From Candidatus Altarchaeales archaeon (GTDB lineage Archaea; Altiarchaeota; Altiarchaeia; IMC4; SCGC-AAA252-I15), in assembly GCA_014729705.1 (NCBI GenBank), contig WJJK01000202.1, forward strand, positions 1-16,883: a DNA stretch of 16,883 nucleotides, written 5' to 3'. The translations under genes and the position numbers were made by a program. Shown here piece after piece: positions 1 to 7,152 of the stretch. Below the pieces are notes generated by a model. It was given only the letters and a program-made list of their open reading frames with translations, had not been told where the DNA came from and did no database searches. Numbering within the stretch: position 1 is the stretch's first letter; the number at the start of each line of letters is the position of its first letter.

Positions 1-162
1 GGCTATTACGAAAACCGATATGTCCCAACCGGTGACTGGATGCTTGACTCTGCAGGAGCAGTCAACTCCTGGGAGGATGAGCGTAAGTACAAAAAACCTA
101 TGATCCGTCGTATCCTCGAACGGTTGCGAAAGCAGAGAGAAGAAGATGCCAAATCTAAATGA
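1..162 (+). CDS. 3' end of an unidentified phage gene (partial)
   Basis: The window opens inside an open frame of 53 codons ending at TGA 160-162. The visible tail is soluble and charged: an aromatic start (GYYENRYVPTGDW), then a Lys/Arg/Glu-rich helical end (RRILERLRKQREEDAKSK). There is no membrane segment. It overlaps the next gene by 17 bases, which suggests translational coupling in one operon. Its place directly ahead of the small protein and portal is where many tailed phages carry the terminase large subunit, but no ATPase or nuclease motif is visible in this fragment, so that is position-based inference only. Confidence 0.7.
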   Translation, partial: GYYENRYVPTGDWMLDSAGAVNSWEDERKYKKPMIRRILERLRKQREEDAKSK

Positions 163-457
163 GAGAAAAAATGAGATTAATGAGCGCCGTAGAAAGATCC
201 TAAAGGATTTACAGGATCTCTCCTCTATGAGTGGGAAGCTCTCCGATGATTTTGATGCACGATTCAGGGAAGAGTACCGAGAGACCGGAGGCCTGGAAGG
301 GCTTGAAGATTTTTACACGCTCAATCAAGTACTTAAGAAGAATGCTCAAAGTGCAAAGAGTGCCTATGCTATTCTTAAACGTATGAGAGACATGACGAAC
401 TATGATATCAACGAAGAAGAAGATGTTGATCTAAAAGAAATCTTTGAGGATAAATAA
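146..457 (+). CDS. Small helical head-region protein, function unknown
   Basis: A 103-residue, highly charged protein that starts inside the previous gene and ends 9 bases before the portal start. The purine-rich run GAGAGAAGAAG just upstream can serve as ribosome binding site. Nearly the whole chain looks alpha-helical: Lys/Arg-rich residues 5-25, a middle containing LEGLEDFYTLNQVLKK, and an acidic C-terminus (EEEDVDLKEIFEDK). There is no signal peptide, membrane segment or Cys motif. I do not recognise the family. Sitting between the upstream gene and portal it could be a small packaging or portal-associated factor, but the sequence does not prove this. Confidence 0.75.
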   Translation: MPNLNERKNEINERRRKILKDLQDLSSMSGKLSDDFDARFREEYRETGGLEGLEDFYTLNQVLKKNAQSAKSAYAILKRMRDMTNYDINEEEDVDLKEIFEDK

Positions 458-466
458 GGGGAATAA

Positions 467-2467
467 ATGGCTCCGCGTAAGAAAACCAGTGTTAGTAAAG
501 GCGCAGTATCTGTGCCTTCATCGAATAAAGGCAGAAGTATAAAAGTAGCTTCCGGAGATGGCGTGCAGGTTAGTAATAAGCTCACTAAAAACGAAGTAGC
601 TGCACGAAAAATATCTAAATACGCTACTACTACTTTTGGGTTCAATACCAAGACGGCGTTTGATGGGTATGGATCCGGGGGTGTGAGCAATAGCCAGCAA
701 GGCAACTTTTATAGCCCGCAGTTAAGCACAGACTTCCTAGAGAAGCCTCAAAACCTTCGAGAGCGTAGAGCTTGGTACCGCCACTTCTATAATGCTAATG
801 AGTATGTAGGCCAGGCGATAGACCTACATTCTACACTGCCGCTATCAAAGATCAGACTTGAAAAGCCTAAGGGTGAGAATCAGGATCAAGTTGATTATAT
901 GTATGACTTCTTCGTGGAAATGGCTGAGGAGATGAATCTCACTCAGACTCTTATGGAGATAAGTCATGAGTATATGCTCCTGGGCAATGTCTATGCGTTC
1001 TGTGAAGACCACGATCCGTATGAGCATGATAACGAAGACTACGTCAAAGAGATCAAAGCTAAGGGTAAAGTTGAGTCTGAGAGGCTTTTTAAAGAATTCA
1101 AGATCACGGATAAAGACCCTAATTACATGGGGTGGCGTAGGATTATAATTTTGCCTCCGGATCAAGTTCGAATTAAAAAGATACCCCTTTCGGATGAATC
1201 TCGTATAGAGTTCCTCCCAGACCCTGAGACTCGTAAGTCTATATTAAGAAGTGCAGACCCTGATGGCCTTATGCAGTACGGTATGGATAGTAGCGGTAGT
1301 ATTATGCCCCCGGCTGATATCCCCGAGAAGTTAATCACACAGCTGAAAGAAAATGGAAGCATACCGCTGGACACTGATCCATATAGTGGATCATATTGCT
1401 ACCACCTAGCCCGTAAGAAGTCTCAGTATGAGACTCAAGGTGTCTCTATCCTCGAGCGCTGTGTAAACACTCTTCTTCTACAGGATAAACTCCGTCAGGC
1501 CCAAACTTCTATCGCCTCAAGGCACATGACTCCTATACGTATCGTGTGGGCTGAAGACCTGTCTGAGGCAGATGTCGATAATCTCCGTGAACAAGTGGAC
1601 CTCGCGCTAGTAGACCCGGATTATTCGATTATCGCTAACTTCCAAGTGCACTGGGAAGAGATGGGGTCAAATGGGCGTCTTCTTGAGCTATCTACAGAGT
1701 ATGACCATATCGAAAACTCTTTGTTCGCGGGACTTGGTGTAACACGAGAGATTCTTACTGGTGAGGGCACATACTCAGGGAACCGTATCACACTCGAGAT
1801 CATGAACGCTCAGTATCTCTTGTACAGGGAGCTCCTTCAGAATTTCGTAGAGAATTACCTGTTTAAACCCGTGGCTAAGAAAAAGGGATTTGTAGAGAAG
1901 GATAAATATGGTAGGGAGAAGCTTCTATATCCTCGTTTGAGTTTCTCTCGTCTTGCTATACGTGACAATGACTCCTTCTTTGACCAGGCCTTCCAACTGT
2001 ACAACAAGGGATCTGTCTCCATCGACGTGATTTTGGATATGCTGAACATAGATCCTGTATCAACGCAGAGAAAAATAGAGGCTGACCTATTCACGACGAA
2101 TGACTTCGCCTTCAATCAGCTTATGATAAACATATACACTGCGGTTGCACAGGGCCTCGTTGAGAAGTTTGATGTGGCAGGCAAGCTCGCAGGTTATTTG
2201 GATCTCCCGGAAGCCCCTCAGGTGCCTGGCGCTGAAGGCGATGCCTCCGGAGGGGGAGACATGGGTCTTGGAGGTCTAGGCGCTGGTGGAGCGCCGCCTA
2301 TGCCTCGATTCGCATCCGATTTATCTAAGAGCCTGAAATCTTCTGTGTCTAAGGGAGTGTCGCCGCAGCAGCAAGCAGCTCTTAAGAATATTATAACTGC
2401 TGCGATGCAGAATCCACAAAAGATGGATAAAATCCTTAAGTATCTGCAGAGTAATGGAAAGATATAA
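467..2467 (+). CDS. Portal protein
   Basis: A 666-residue protein with the features of a phage portal, the dodecameric ring at one capsid vertex through which DNA is packaged and to which the tail attaches. The early segment YRHFYNANEYVGQAIDLHS, followed by a helix and LLGNVYAFCEDHD, matches the clip/wing start of large portals. The middle has ILPPDQVRIKKIP and a long helical crown region (ILERCVNTLLLQDKLRQ). The GVTREILTGEGTYSGNRITL segment around residues 420-445 is the typical portal 'LG-x-P/T...G..' region before the last long helix. The C-terminal 100 residues are Gly/Pro-rich and then Ser/Lys-rich, carrying FASDLSKSL near 615-623. AAGGGG lies 6 bases before the ATG. The stop overlaps the next start by one base (TAATG). 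It is long for a portal. The family call rests on pattern recognition plus gene order. Confidence 0.85.
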   Translation: MAPRKKTSVSKGAVSVPSSNKGRSIKVASGDGVQVSNKLTKNEVAARKISKYATTTFGFNTKTAFDGYGSGGVSNSQQGNFYSPQLSTDFLEKPQNLRERRAWYRHFYNANEYVGQAIDLHSTLPLSKIRLEKPKGENQDQVDYMYDFFVEMAEEMNLTQTLMEISHEYMLLGNVYAFCEDHDPYEHDNEDYVKEIKAKGKVESERLFKEFKITDKDPNYMGWRRIIILPPDQVRIKKIPLSDESRIEFLPDPETRKSILRSADPDGLMQYGMDSSGSIMPPADIPEKLITQLKENGSIPLDTDPYSGSYCYHLARKKSQYETQGVSILERCVNTLLLQDKLRQAQTSIASRHMTPIRIVWAEDLSEADVDNLREQVDLALVDPDYSIIANFQVHWEEMGSNGRLLELSTEYDHIENSLFAGLGVTREILTGEGTYSGNRITLEIMNAQYLLYRELLQNFVENYLFKPVAKKKGFVEKDKYGREKLLYPRLSFSRLAIRDNDSFFDQAFQLYNKGSVSIDVILDMLNIDPVSTQRKIEADLFTTNDFAFNQLMINIYTAVAQGLVEKFDVAGKLAGYLDLPEAPQVPGAEGDASGGGDMGLGGLGAGGAPPMPRFASDLSKSLKSSVSKGVSPQQQAALKNIITAAMQNPQKMDKILKYLQSNGKI

Positions 2468-2853
2468 TGAAACTTGTATCAGACTATCTACGTCATATGG
2501 TAGCGTTTATGATAGAGCGTGATGACTCTCCTACTAAAGAGGATAAGGAGCAACGTACTGATATAAACCAAAATCCTATATCAAAGAAACCTGCGCCTAC
2601 AAAAGCTACAGGACGATCTGTGTCTCCTCTTAAGAAAACTAAGGGTGGAGATGTGGTGGAGACTGGAGTACAAAAACCTACGGCTGCTCCTAAGGTAAAG
2701 CCCCCGAGGCGTATCAGTGAGAACTCTAAGAAGTGGGGCGAAGGTAAGAAAACAGATGAGATGAGAGATTATATGAGGGAGTATAGACAGACTGGACAGG
2801 ATAAAGAGACAGGTAATCCTAAGAGCACATACGTTAAAAAACAGAAAACATAA
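2467..2853 (+). CDS. Small basic disordered protein downstream of portal
   Basis: A 128-residue protein whose ATG overlaps the portal stop codon by one base, so it is probably translated by coupling with portal. The first 18 residues (MKLVSDYLRHMVAFMIER) form an amphipathic helix. The rest is Lys/Pro/Thr-rich and predicted disordered, ending in a basic tail with tyrosines (MRDYMREYRQTGQDKETGN). There is no zinc, nuclease or membrane motif. The composition resembles small nucleic-acid-binding or capsid-internal proteins, but I do not recognise a family and give no function. Confidence 0.7.
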   Translation: MKLVSDYLRHMVAFMIERDDSPTKEDKEQRTDINQNPISKKPAPTKATGRSVSPLKKTKGGDVVETGVQKPTAAPKVKPPRRISENSKKWGEGKKTDEMRDYMREYRQTGQDKETGNPKSTYVKKQKT

Positions 2854-2863
2854 GGAGAGCGGC

Positions 2864-3151
2864 ATGCCTAAGCCTCCAAAGCAGCTCACTAAACAGATAA
2901 AAGTACTTGAAGGTACTATCTCCAATCTCAGCGACATAGTCGACGATAAGAAGATTAAGGTCGAGTACTATGGAGAAGACTTCCTAAAGCCTCTTGCTGA
3001 GATACGCCAAGAAGCATTAGCTCTGCGTAGTAAGTTGGAGATATTTAAGTCACAGCTTGAGGAAGCTCTTACAGCACAGTATTACAACAATGAGCGTTTT
3101 GCCTCTACAAAGACACGCGTGATAGATGCGTATCTTGCAGACCAGAGCTAA
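2864..3151 (+). CDS. Small coiled-coil protein, function unknown
   Basis: A 95-residue protein preceded by AAGGAG 7 bases before the ATG. Heptad-like hydrophobic spacing runs through LTKQIKVLEGTISNLSDIV and again through LAEIRQEALALRSKLEIF and its continuation, giving a helical hairpin or coiled coil. The C-terminus is polar. It is short, soluble and lacks Cys. It closes the portal-proximal transcription group: its TAA is also the first part of a conserved intergenic motif that precedes the next gene. A minor head or packaging factor is plausible from position only. Confidence 0.75.
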   Translation: MPKPPKQLTKQIKVLEGTISNLSDIVDDKKIKVEYYGEDFLKPLAEIRQEALALRSKLEIFKSQLEEALTAQYYNNERFASTKTRVIDAYLADQS

Positions 3152-3177
3152 TAATCTCTTAATACCTGCAAGTCAAT
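3149..3177 (+). promoter_or_regulatory. Shared intergenic motif, copy A
   Basis: The core ATAATCTCTTAATA (3151-3164) is identical over 14 bases to a second intergenic site at 14461-14474. The longer 29-base block here matches 7044-7072 at 23 positions, including a downstream CTGCAA. It lies 40 bases before the ATG at 3204. I infer a phage promoter or transcript-processing signal. No convincing -35 TTGACA is placed correctly, so if it is a promoter it is probably not an ordinary sigma-70 one. Confidence 0.5.
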
Positions 3178-3203
3178 GACCCTTTTGAAGCAGGGAGTTT
3201 TCC

Positions 3204-4472
3204 ATGGCTGCCGAGAAAAAGAACACAAAAAGTAAGAAAAAGTCTGATGGTAAAAAGGTATCACCGGCCGATAAAAATGTAAAAGAAAAAGGCCGTGAGA
3301 TGCTTATGAAGCATCCTGAGGTGGTAAACAATGCCCGTAGGCTTTTTAGAAATGAGAACGGCACGACAATCGTGCAGGAGAGAGTGCCGCGAGGAGATGT
3401 CAAACAGGAGGAAGTTATCATGCCCCGTAATCAGGGAGACCTAAAAGACGAAGATCTTCGTGGCATCGTTATTTATGCCTCAGGTATTATAGACCCCGTT
3501 TTAGCGAGCTATGACAAGCAAAGTGCCTATATGGATGCGCTTGAGAGAGCCGTTTGGGAAAAAGATAGCGGGAAGTATGATGGGAAGATCAGCGCCAATA
3601 CTTTCCAGACTATGCTAGGGTACATGGGCAGCATTAAGAAGGCTGCTGAGATGTCGTCTCCTGCGGTCATGGAGGTTGATGTCGTCAATGAAGAAGCTCC
3701 TGAGCAAGAGACTCAGGAGGATGAGGATAAGAAACCAGGTGGACTTGATAAGGGTAAAGAAGTCCTGAAACGTCAGATAGAAAAGGTGCGTGATCGACCT
3801 GAGGCTCCTGAGAAAGAAGAAGTTGTAGAGGAGACTGAGGAAGAAGCTCCCAAGGAGGATATGATGGATAAAGAGGCTCTGCGCAAAGAGAAGGAAGCTC
3901 TTGAAGCAAAGATGGCGGCTTTGGATTTGCTCCTAAGTGAGGAAGGTACAGAGAAGGAAGCTGCTGAGATGATTGCTTGTCCGACTTGCGGTGGTAAGGT
4001 TCTTAAGGCTACGAAGTATTGCCTTAAGTGTAAGAAAAAGATTGGTGGGGGTGACGAAAAGGACGATAAGAAGGACGATAAGAAGGACGATAAGAAAGAC
4101 TCAAAGAAGGAAAAAGATGCATCTGAGGCTATTGAAGAGGCTGTAGGGGACCTTTCCTCTATGGATTCTGTGACCGATGCTTTAGGTAAGGTCGCATCTG
4201 ACCTAGAGTCTTCGAATGACTTTGAGCTCTTCAAAATTGCCTATGAGATCGACCGTGTGTGTGACGTTCTTGACGGTAGCAAGGAAGCCAAGACGCTCGA
4301 GAGTGAGCCTGACGAGGATTTTATGAAGAAGTATTTCCAAGCCGGTGCGCGCGAGTCTGACTCAGATGAGTCTTTTATGAAGGAATTCGATAATGACAAC
4401 ACGACTGAGGTCGAAGGTGTCGTTGGCAAGAAGGCTTCTGAGAATCTTCCATATCAGAAGAAGACTGACTAA
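3204..4472 (+). CDS. Charged structural protein with a zinc ribbon
   Basis: A 422-residue, very charged protein; AGGGAG sits 7 bases before the ATG. Layout: basic Lys-rich start (1-30); a folded-looking segment about 80-150 (DLRGIVIYASGIIDPVLASY, then ANTFQTMLGYMGSIKKA); an acidic Glu-rich coiled coil 160-255; a zinc-ribbon-like knuckle with C259-x2-C262 and C273-x2-C276; three KDDK repeats; then helices with GKVASDL (328-334) and FKIAYEI. The C-terminus is acidic with two related FMKKYF/FMKEFD motifs. The zinc ligands are seen; their role (holding a fold, or binding nucleic acid or protein) is unknown. Between portal and protease, it may be a core, scaffold or minor head protein. I do not recognise a named family. 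Confidence 0.75.
   Translation: MAAEKKNTKSKKKSDGKKVSPADKNVKEKGREMLMKHPEVVNNARRLFRNENGTTIVQERVPRGDVKQEEVIMPRNQGDLKDEDLRGIVIYASGIIDPVLASYDKQSAYMDALERAVWEKDSGKYDGKISANTFQTMLGYMGSIKKAAEMSSPAVMEVDVVNEEAPEQETQEDEDKKPGGLDKGKEVLKRQIEKVRDRPEAPEKEEVVEETEEEAPKEDMMDKEALRKEKEALEAKMAALDLLLSEEGTEKEAAEMIACPTCGGKVLKATKYCLKCKKKIGGGDEKDDKKDDKKDDKKDSKKEKDASEAIEEAVGDLSSMDSVTDALGKVASDLESSNDFELFKIAYEIDRVCDVLDGSKEAKTLESEPDEDFMKKYFQAGARESDSDESFMKEFDNDNTTEVEGVVGKKASENLPYQKKTD
4059..4094 (+). repeat. Three exact 12-bp tandem repeats in coding sequence
   Basis: The unit AAGGACGATAAG occurs three times without a mismatch and encodes KDDK KDDK KDDK. It lies just after the zinc-ribbon segment of the 422-residue protein and makes a charged flexible spacer. 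Exact nucleotide identity suggests recent slippage expansion. Confidence 0.9.
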
Positions 4473-4486
4473 GAAAGGACAGCACC

Positions 4487-5374
4487 ATGGCTGGACTATA
4501 CCCCAATAAGGGTGCGGACGCAGCCAGTTTCACGCCAGGAGATGTGGTCAAGTATTACATCAACGAGAGGGAGATATCTCCTTACACCGGGCGTGTTTCT
4601 GAGGTGCATCCTGGTATACAGAAGGTAGACGTAGAGTGGCAGGTAGGTGGTAATCGTCGGATGGATCCTACGGAGCTCATCATGGTTACGCCTTTTCAGG
4701 GCACGTCTCCAGTTACTGAAGATACAGGATACAGCAGCTACGATAAAGAGGTCTCTAAGGAAAATTATGGGACTATGCGTCAGCATATGAAAGAGAAGGC
4801 TAAGAAGGTAGCGGCCCAGACAGCTGGCGTGGCCGAAGAAATGTTCGGTGTGCGCGAGTTGGCTAAGAAGGTAGCGTCTGACTTTGCTGGCGGTGTCGTA
4901 GATAAACTCGCGAGTGACGTTCTGGTAGGCGTAGAGCGCGGTCTGTCTGATATCCAGATTTATCAGGCACTGTATCCGAAGTATGCCAACATCTGCTCTG
5001 ATGATTTTATGCGAGCAGCTATCCAGAAGATAGCCGCTTTTTCATCTCAGTCTCCTCAAACTCCAGGGAAGTACAGTGTAGGAAATGTACCTCCTGGTGC
5101 AAAGTTTGGGGAAATCGTATTCATGCAAAACCCTCAAGATTTTAGTGGTTTTGTATCGAAGAGTGGTTTTGGAAAAGGTGAAAAAGCCTTTTTTGAGTCA
5201 CCTGATGATGAGAAAATTAAATATCTGTCCCAGTGGGATCATGGGGATGTAGGAGAGGTAAGAGATAAACCTTCTCACGGATCTTCTGATACTGTCTATC
5301 GTAAAGGGGATTATGTCTTAAGTTACAACCCTTCTTTAGGGTATGCAGGTCTTGAGAGAATAGTAGAGGAGTAA
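4487..5374 (+). CDS. Head-region protein with SH3/KOW-like N-terminus
   Basis: A 295-residue protein. AAAGGAC precedes the ATG at suitable distance, 14 bases after the previous stop. Residues 16-68 (GDVVKYYINEREISPYTGRV, then PGIQKVDVEWQVGG) look like a small SH3-type or KOW-like beta barrel. The middle (about 95-190) is helical and holds four similar short motifs: KKVAAQT (106), KKVASDF (127), DKLASDV (139) and QKIAAFS (180). The C-terminal third (195-295) is Gly/Pro/aromatic-rich, looks beta-structured, and is more AT-rich in DNA than the N-terminal part, which hints at a separately acquired domain. I cannot name the family. The position suggests a virion head or assembly component. Confidence 0.75.
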   Translation: MAGLYPNKGADAASFTPGDVVKYYINEREISPYTGRVSEVHPGIQKVDVEWQVGGNRRMDPTELIMVTPFQGTSPVTEDTGYSSYDKEVSKENYGTMRQHMKEKAKKVAAQTAGVAEEMFGVRELAKKVASDFAGGVVDKLASDVLVGVERGLSDIQIYQALYPKYANICSDDFMRAAIQKIAAFSSQSPQTPGKYSVGNVPPGAKFGEIVFMQNPQDFSGFVSKSGFGKGEKAFFESPDDEKIKYLSQWDHGDVGEVRDKPSHGSSDTVYRKGDYVLSYNPSLGYAGLERIVEE

Positions 5375-5377
5375 CCT

Positions 5378-7027
5378 ATGGCGATGCGTAAGTTTGGTAA
5401 TGCTGCGGTCGTTACTCCCGTCGTCTCACCAGGTAAGTGGATAGATAAGAAAGTCCCTGCCGGACGTGTGAAGACAGCTAAAGATGTTCTGGCTAAATAT
5501 GATCCAGGTCAGTGGCTTCTTAGCCATGTAACGATTATCGCTTCTGTAGATGTGGACCAAGCAGACCCAGACGACCCGAAAAGTAATTACCTGATCAAAC
5601 CTGAGCACTCCATCTTCGTTAACAACAATGGAGATAGCTGGGAGCGCGGGCTACTTAAGAACGCCTACAAGACGTTCCTTGGTGCTGACAATTATGTGGA
5701 GCACGTACAGATACCTGAGCTCTCCAAGGGCAAGGTAATAGACGTCGCTCTTCGTGAAGTTCCTTTTACTAAAGACGCCAACGGCAATGATATAACAACT
5801 CTGTACGTGGACATCCTTATAGCCACGAACCGTCAGCACGGGGATCTAGTACGAAAGATCGAGGCGGGAGAATACAACGCAACGTCGATGGGTTGCCTAA
5901 TAAAATACAGCCAGTGCTCACAGTGCGGTAATATTGCTGAGGATGAAGCTGACGCATGCAAGCACGTACGCTACTTCAAGAAGAACTTCTTCTACGATAG
6001 AGATGGTAACAAGCGCATCATCGCAGAGCTTTGTGGGCGTGCGGAAGATCCGGATAGCTGTCGGTTCATCGATGCCAGCTGGGTCCGTAAGCCTGCTTTC
6101 GAGGGTGCCGTACTAAGAAATATCATAGAGCCGGGAGTAGATGTCTCTGATAAAATTCAGAGGGCAATAAACATACCTTCGTTCAAGGCCGAGCCAGGTA
6201 TGCTCCTACGTGCTGCTTCAGAGGCCGCGACAGAGGTTGTAAATGAAGTGGAGTCTCAGGATGAACCTGCTCCGTCTCCTGCACCAAAGGATGACTCAGG
6301 ATTTCCAGAGGCACCCGCGGATACAGGTAAGCCTTTGGACGTAGACACACCTCCGCCTGAGGGTGGTGACACACCTGCGCCTGAGAGCGGTGGAGAGAGC
6401 GGAGGTGAGGGAGCACCTTCCTCTGGTGGTGGAGATGCTCCGGCACCGGATAGTGCGCCTCCCGGCGGAGCTGCAGGAGCGCCTGGCGGGGCTGCTCCAG
6501 GATCAAGCCCTGAACCTCAGATCCAGGAACCCCCCGAAGATGCCACTATCAAAGAAGTAAAAGATATGGTCGTCAAGCAAGTCTTGAATGAAATGCGTAG
6601 AGGTTTGCTGAAACAGGAGGCGCGCACACAGCAAGAGGATAGGCCTGCTGTGAATGAGAATGAAGTAAACGAGTCTCTTATAAAGGATGCGTCTTACAAG
6701 AAGCTCGTTTCTGAAAGTCGCAGGATAAGGGATGACCGTTTAGAAAACGGTCTTATGATCCTATCAAATTTGAAGGATTGGAAGAGGTTTAAGAAATATG
6801 GATATAACAGAGATGATGTTCTTGGTATTCTGTATTTCATGGACCGTACAATAGGCGCAGAACCAGTTGGAGAAGATTCTGTTAAGGCTTTGTCTCACGT
6901 TAAGTTAGCGTCTGATAATCTTAAGAAGTTTTTTACTGAGATAATACTCGAGACAGGTAGGAAACCGGGTAAGTATGAGGCTACTAAGTTAGCGTCTTGG
7001 GCAAGAATCCTTCGATATTTCGAATAA
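5378..7027 (+). CDS. Probable head maturation protease with Cys-rich insert and disordered tail
   Basis: A 549-residue protein with AGAGGAG before the ATG, 3 bases after the preceding stop. Residues about 44-250 resemble the prohead serine protease pattern. VEHVQIPELSKGKVIDVAL carries a candidate catalytic His (H109) followed by a G-V strand, and IEAGEYNATSMGCLIK carries a candidate Ser (S170) in a T-S-M-G context like the S-x-G-F block of HK97-type proteases. Directly after comes C180-x2-C183 with C194-x-H196, a possible metal site not usual in the simple proteases. Residues 290-400 are Pro/Gly/Glu-rich and probably disordered. The C-terminus is helical with KLASDN (509) and KLASWARIL (537). 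Its order, after portal and before scaffold and capsid, supports a protease. A non-catalytic structural relative is the main alternative. Confidence 0.6.
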   Translation: MAMRKFGNAAVVTPVVSPGKWIDKKVPAGRVKTAKDVLAKYDPGQWLLSHVTIIASVDVDQADPDDPKSNYLIKPEHSIFVNNNGDSWERGLLKNAYKTFLGADNYVEHVQIPELSKGKVIDVALREVPFTKDANGNDITTLYVDILIATNRQHGDLVRKIEAGEYNATSMGCLIKYSQCSQCGNIAEDEADACKHVRYFKKNFFYDRDGNKRIIAELCGRAEDPDSCRFIDASWVRKPAFEGAVLRNIIEPGVDVSDKIQRAINIPSFKAEPGMLLRAASEAATEVVNEVESQDEPAPSPAPKDDSGFPEAPADTGKPLDVDTPPPEGGDTPAPESGGESGGEGAPSSGGGDAPAPDSAPPGGAAGAPGGAAPGSSPEPQIQEPPEDATIKEVKDMVVKQVLNEMRRGLLKQEARTQQEDRPAVNENEVNESLIKDASYKKLVSESRRIRDDRLENGLMILSNLKDWKRFKKYGYNRDDVLGILYFMDRTIGAEPVGEDSVKALSHVKLASDNLKKFFTEIILETGRKPGKYEATKLASWARILRYFE

Positions 7028-7043
7028 TTATTATAAGAAATTT

Positions 7044-7072
7044 TAATAATCTATTCATATCTGCAAATTCAT
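7044..7072 (+). promoter_or_regulatory. Shared intergenic motif, copy B (diverged)
   Basis: This block in the 125-base gap before the acidic scaffold gene matches 3149-3177 at 23 of 29 aligned positions. It shares TAATAATCT and ATCTGCAA-type parts and differs mainly by transitions and A/C changes. The gap also holds a small inverted repeat CAACGC/GCGTTG (7098-7103 with 7128-7133). The motif is 94 bases from the ATG at 7153. It is a candidate promoter or regulatory element for the scaffold-capsid group. Confidence 0.4.
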
Positions 7073-7152
7073 AGTTGAAAACGGGATATCACATCCACAA
7101 CGCTCTTTACAGAAAGTATAGGGCGCGGCGTTGAAACGATAGGAGGAACACG

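Noticed and set aside
2830..2853. A-rich run near the end of the 128-residue gene as a programmed frameshift site.
   Set aside because: The heptamer is not in the correct frame for -1 slippage and the next gene has its own good ribosome site.
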